From Bacteroides ovatus (GTDB taxonomy: Bacteria; Bacteroidota; Bacteroidia; Bacteroidales; Bacteroidaceae), in NCBI GenBank assembly GCA_030844565.1, contig JAUUNK010000241.1:1-7818 (forward strand): a stretch of DNA of 7,818 bases, in the 5' to 3' direction. The notes under the pieces are model-generated. The model was not told the origin of the DNA and ran no database searches. It saw only the letters and a program-made list of their open reading frames with translations. Made by a program: the position numbers and the translations under genes. This document shows positions 6,586-7,818 of this stretch, piece by piece. How positions within the stretch are numbered: the stretch's first letter is position 1; every line of letters starts with the position of its first letter.

Positions 6586-7800
6586 TTATATTTTTAAAGT
6601 TGATGTAATCAGCGCATCTGTTATCAGGATATTCTCTGAAATACAAGAAATATTTTTTAATGCAGCTTTCGCTTCCGTTATGCTTCCACTTTCCACTTGT
6701 GAGGAGATCCATTTCTTAATTTTCGGGAATACGGTATATTCCGTGACTTCCCAATCAGGAACGCAGCAGCGGATCAATGTGTCAAACACGAAATCGCGAA
6801 TGCCCTTCTTAGCCATTGTTTCGCAAAACCGCTTCATATTCAACTTTTCATAACCGAGAAGCACACAGCCCGAATACACGGAAAGCATGTCTGATGCCTT
6901 GACAGAGCCGTACTCACTACATTTTATCGCCGCCTCTGTCAGAGGTAGGAGCAGGCTCGTTTTTAGATAACGCACGCTCCTGCCCATAGAATACCCGGCT
7001 TCAAGAGCACGGACTACGTGGGAAAGGAAAGTTCCGCAGGTTTCAGCTGACGTAAAGGCTTCCTCTGGCTGTTGGCCAAAGGATTTGTTCACAAGCCGAT
7101 TCCTTTCCATGAACGCCGCCTGCATATTTTCAACCATCGCATCCCGATAATGTTGCCAAGTGTACTTTCGGTTTCGGCTATTGGCAAATGTGATTTCCAT
7201 ATATCCTTCCGATGCGGACGTCATTATTTCCAGTTCTCCGCTACGGATTGCCATGCCGGATTTTCGGTTCCACCTGATACCCTCCACTACAATTTCGCCG
7301 CAGAACACACCGGTCGGGGCAGGAAGGTTTCTAACAGATTCCTTGTTTTCCGTCACCCATAGATAGATGGCAGAAATGTTATAGGCGTTCTCTTCGTTCC
7401 GGACGGCAGACACCCCGGCATTGTCCCAGACGAGGAACCCCCGTTTGTCATACTGCACAGTCTTGCCTTTGTCATCCTGCATCGTCCGATGCGTGAATAT
7501 GATTCTCTCTTTGCCGAAAATGTGTACCATAGCTGTATAGGATAAAGGCAGGGAAACCTGTCGCCCGTTGATCTTCAATAAGCCTTCTGTAATCTCTATA
7601 CCTTCCGAACCCCGTGTGTCAGTGATTTCTGTCGATCCGTCCTTGTTATTTCCCGCCGGACGTGTTTTTTTGGCAGGTGAATGGACGGACGAAGACTCGG
7701 TAAACGGAGGTGCGAGCATCAGGCTGGTATCCTCCGACAAGGGAGGCAACTCATAGTCTGTATCGGGATAAGGATTCGGATAGTTGAGCCAATATCCCAT
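6586..7800 (-). CDS. Uncharacterised two-domain protein (beta-rich domain plus helical C-terminal domain)
   Basis: This 404-residue protein has no assigned function. Residues 1-65 are rich in P, S, T and charged residues and look disordered (YPNPYPDTDYELPP near the start). Residues 67-207 look mainly beta: a strand pattern IEITEGLLKINGRQVSLPL at 68-86, then GFLVWDNAGV at 121-130 and ISAIYLWV at 142-149. This recalls a domain annotated in databases as DUF7738, but that match is from memory. Residues 215-404 are predicted helical. The stretch 305-365 (MLSVYSGCVLLG, then FVFDTLIRCCVPDW) vaguely resembles helical immunity proteins of the DUF1910/DUF1911 or Imm49 kind; I hold this loosely. There is no signal peptide or membrane segment, so it is probably cytoplasmic. 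It starts with ATG, and only 18 bases of upstream sequence are visible, so its promoter is not in view. The next gene starts 6 bases after its stop, implying cotranscription. The reading frame is very secure; the function is open. Confidence 0.9.
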   Translation of the reverse strand: MGYWLNYPNPYPDTDYELPPLSEDTSLMLAPPFTESSSVHSPAKKTRPAGNNKDGSTEITDTRGSEGIEITEGLLKINGRQVSLPLSYTAMVHIFGKERIIFTHRTMQDDKGKTVQYDKRGFLVWDNAGVSAVRNEENAYNISAIYLWVTENKESVRNLPAPTGVFCGEIVVEGIRWNRKSGMAIRSGELEIMTSASEGYMEITFANSRNRKYTWQHYRDAMVENMQAAFMERNRLVNKSFGQQPEEAFTSAETCGTFLSHVVRALEAGYSMGRSVRYLKTSLLLPLTEAAIKCSEYGSVKASDMLSVYSGCVLLGYEKLNMKRFCETMAKKGIRDFVFDTLIRCCVPDWEVTEYTVFPKIKKWISSQVESGSITEAKAALKNISCISENILITDALITSTLKI

Positions 7801-7818
7801 TTTTCTCGGACGGCTTGT

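Larger units (their letters stand above)
116..7800 (-). other. Nine-gene co-directional array, probable operon
   Basis: All nine genes point left. Spacings in transcription order are 6, 35, 12, -11 (overlap), 7, 38, 26 and 72 bases. No internal terminator or consensus promoter was seen. At least the first six genes, down to the smaller ankyrin gene, look cotranscribed; the last three probably are too. The promoter must lie beyond 7818. Contents are three ankyrin proteins, one TPR-like protein, one DUF1266 protein, two small membrane proteins, one lipoprotein and one two-domain protein of unknown role. Confidence 0.65.

Overview
The window is a single-strand gene array: nine complete genes, all on the minus strand, so transcription runs from the right edge (about 7800) to the left edge (about 116). 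Coding sequence fills almost everything. The longest gaps are 72 bases (767-838) and the 115-base left flank. No tRNA, rRNA, CRISPR array, transposase or integrase was found. The style suggests a Bacteroidota genome, probably Bacteroidales: A-rich rather than Shine-Dalgarno leaders before most ATG codons, a lipoprotein ending its signal in S-S-C, and moderate to low G+C. This taxonomic call is an inference, since no marker gene is present.

In transcription order the genes are: (1) a 404-residue protein with a proline-rich tail, a beta-rich domain and a helical C-terminal domain; (2) a 91-residue two-helix membrane protein; (3) a 229-residue lipoprotein; (4) a TPR-like protein of about 161 residues; (5) a 525-residue ankyrin-repeat protein; (6) a 324-residue protein made almost wholly of ankyrin repeats; (7) a 346-residue DUF1266-type protein with a methionine/glutamine-rich N-terminus; (8) a 195-residue two-helix membrane protein with a soluble C-terminal domain; (9) a 216-residue ankyrin-repeat protein with an N-terminal signal or anchor. 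Genes 1-2, 3-4, 4-5 and 5-6 are separated by at most 12 bases or overlap, so much of the array is probably one operon whose promoter lies right of the window.

No gene has a recognisable catalytic toxin, nuclease or secretion-machine signature. Ankyrin, TPR and DUF1266 proteins are binding-type or uncharacterised families. Ankyrin proteins are known to occur among immunity proteins of polymorphic-toxin and type VI secretion loci. The most economical hypothesis is therefore an immunity or accessory array with products in the cytoplasm, inner membrane and lipoprotein compartment. This is inference: no toxin gene is visible, and the neighbours right of 7818 and left of position 1 would decide it.
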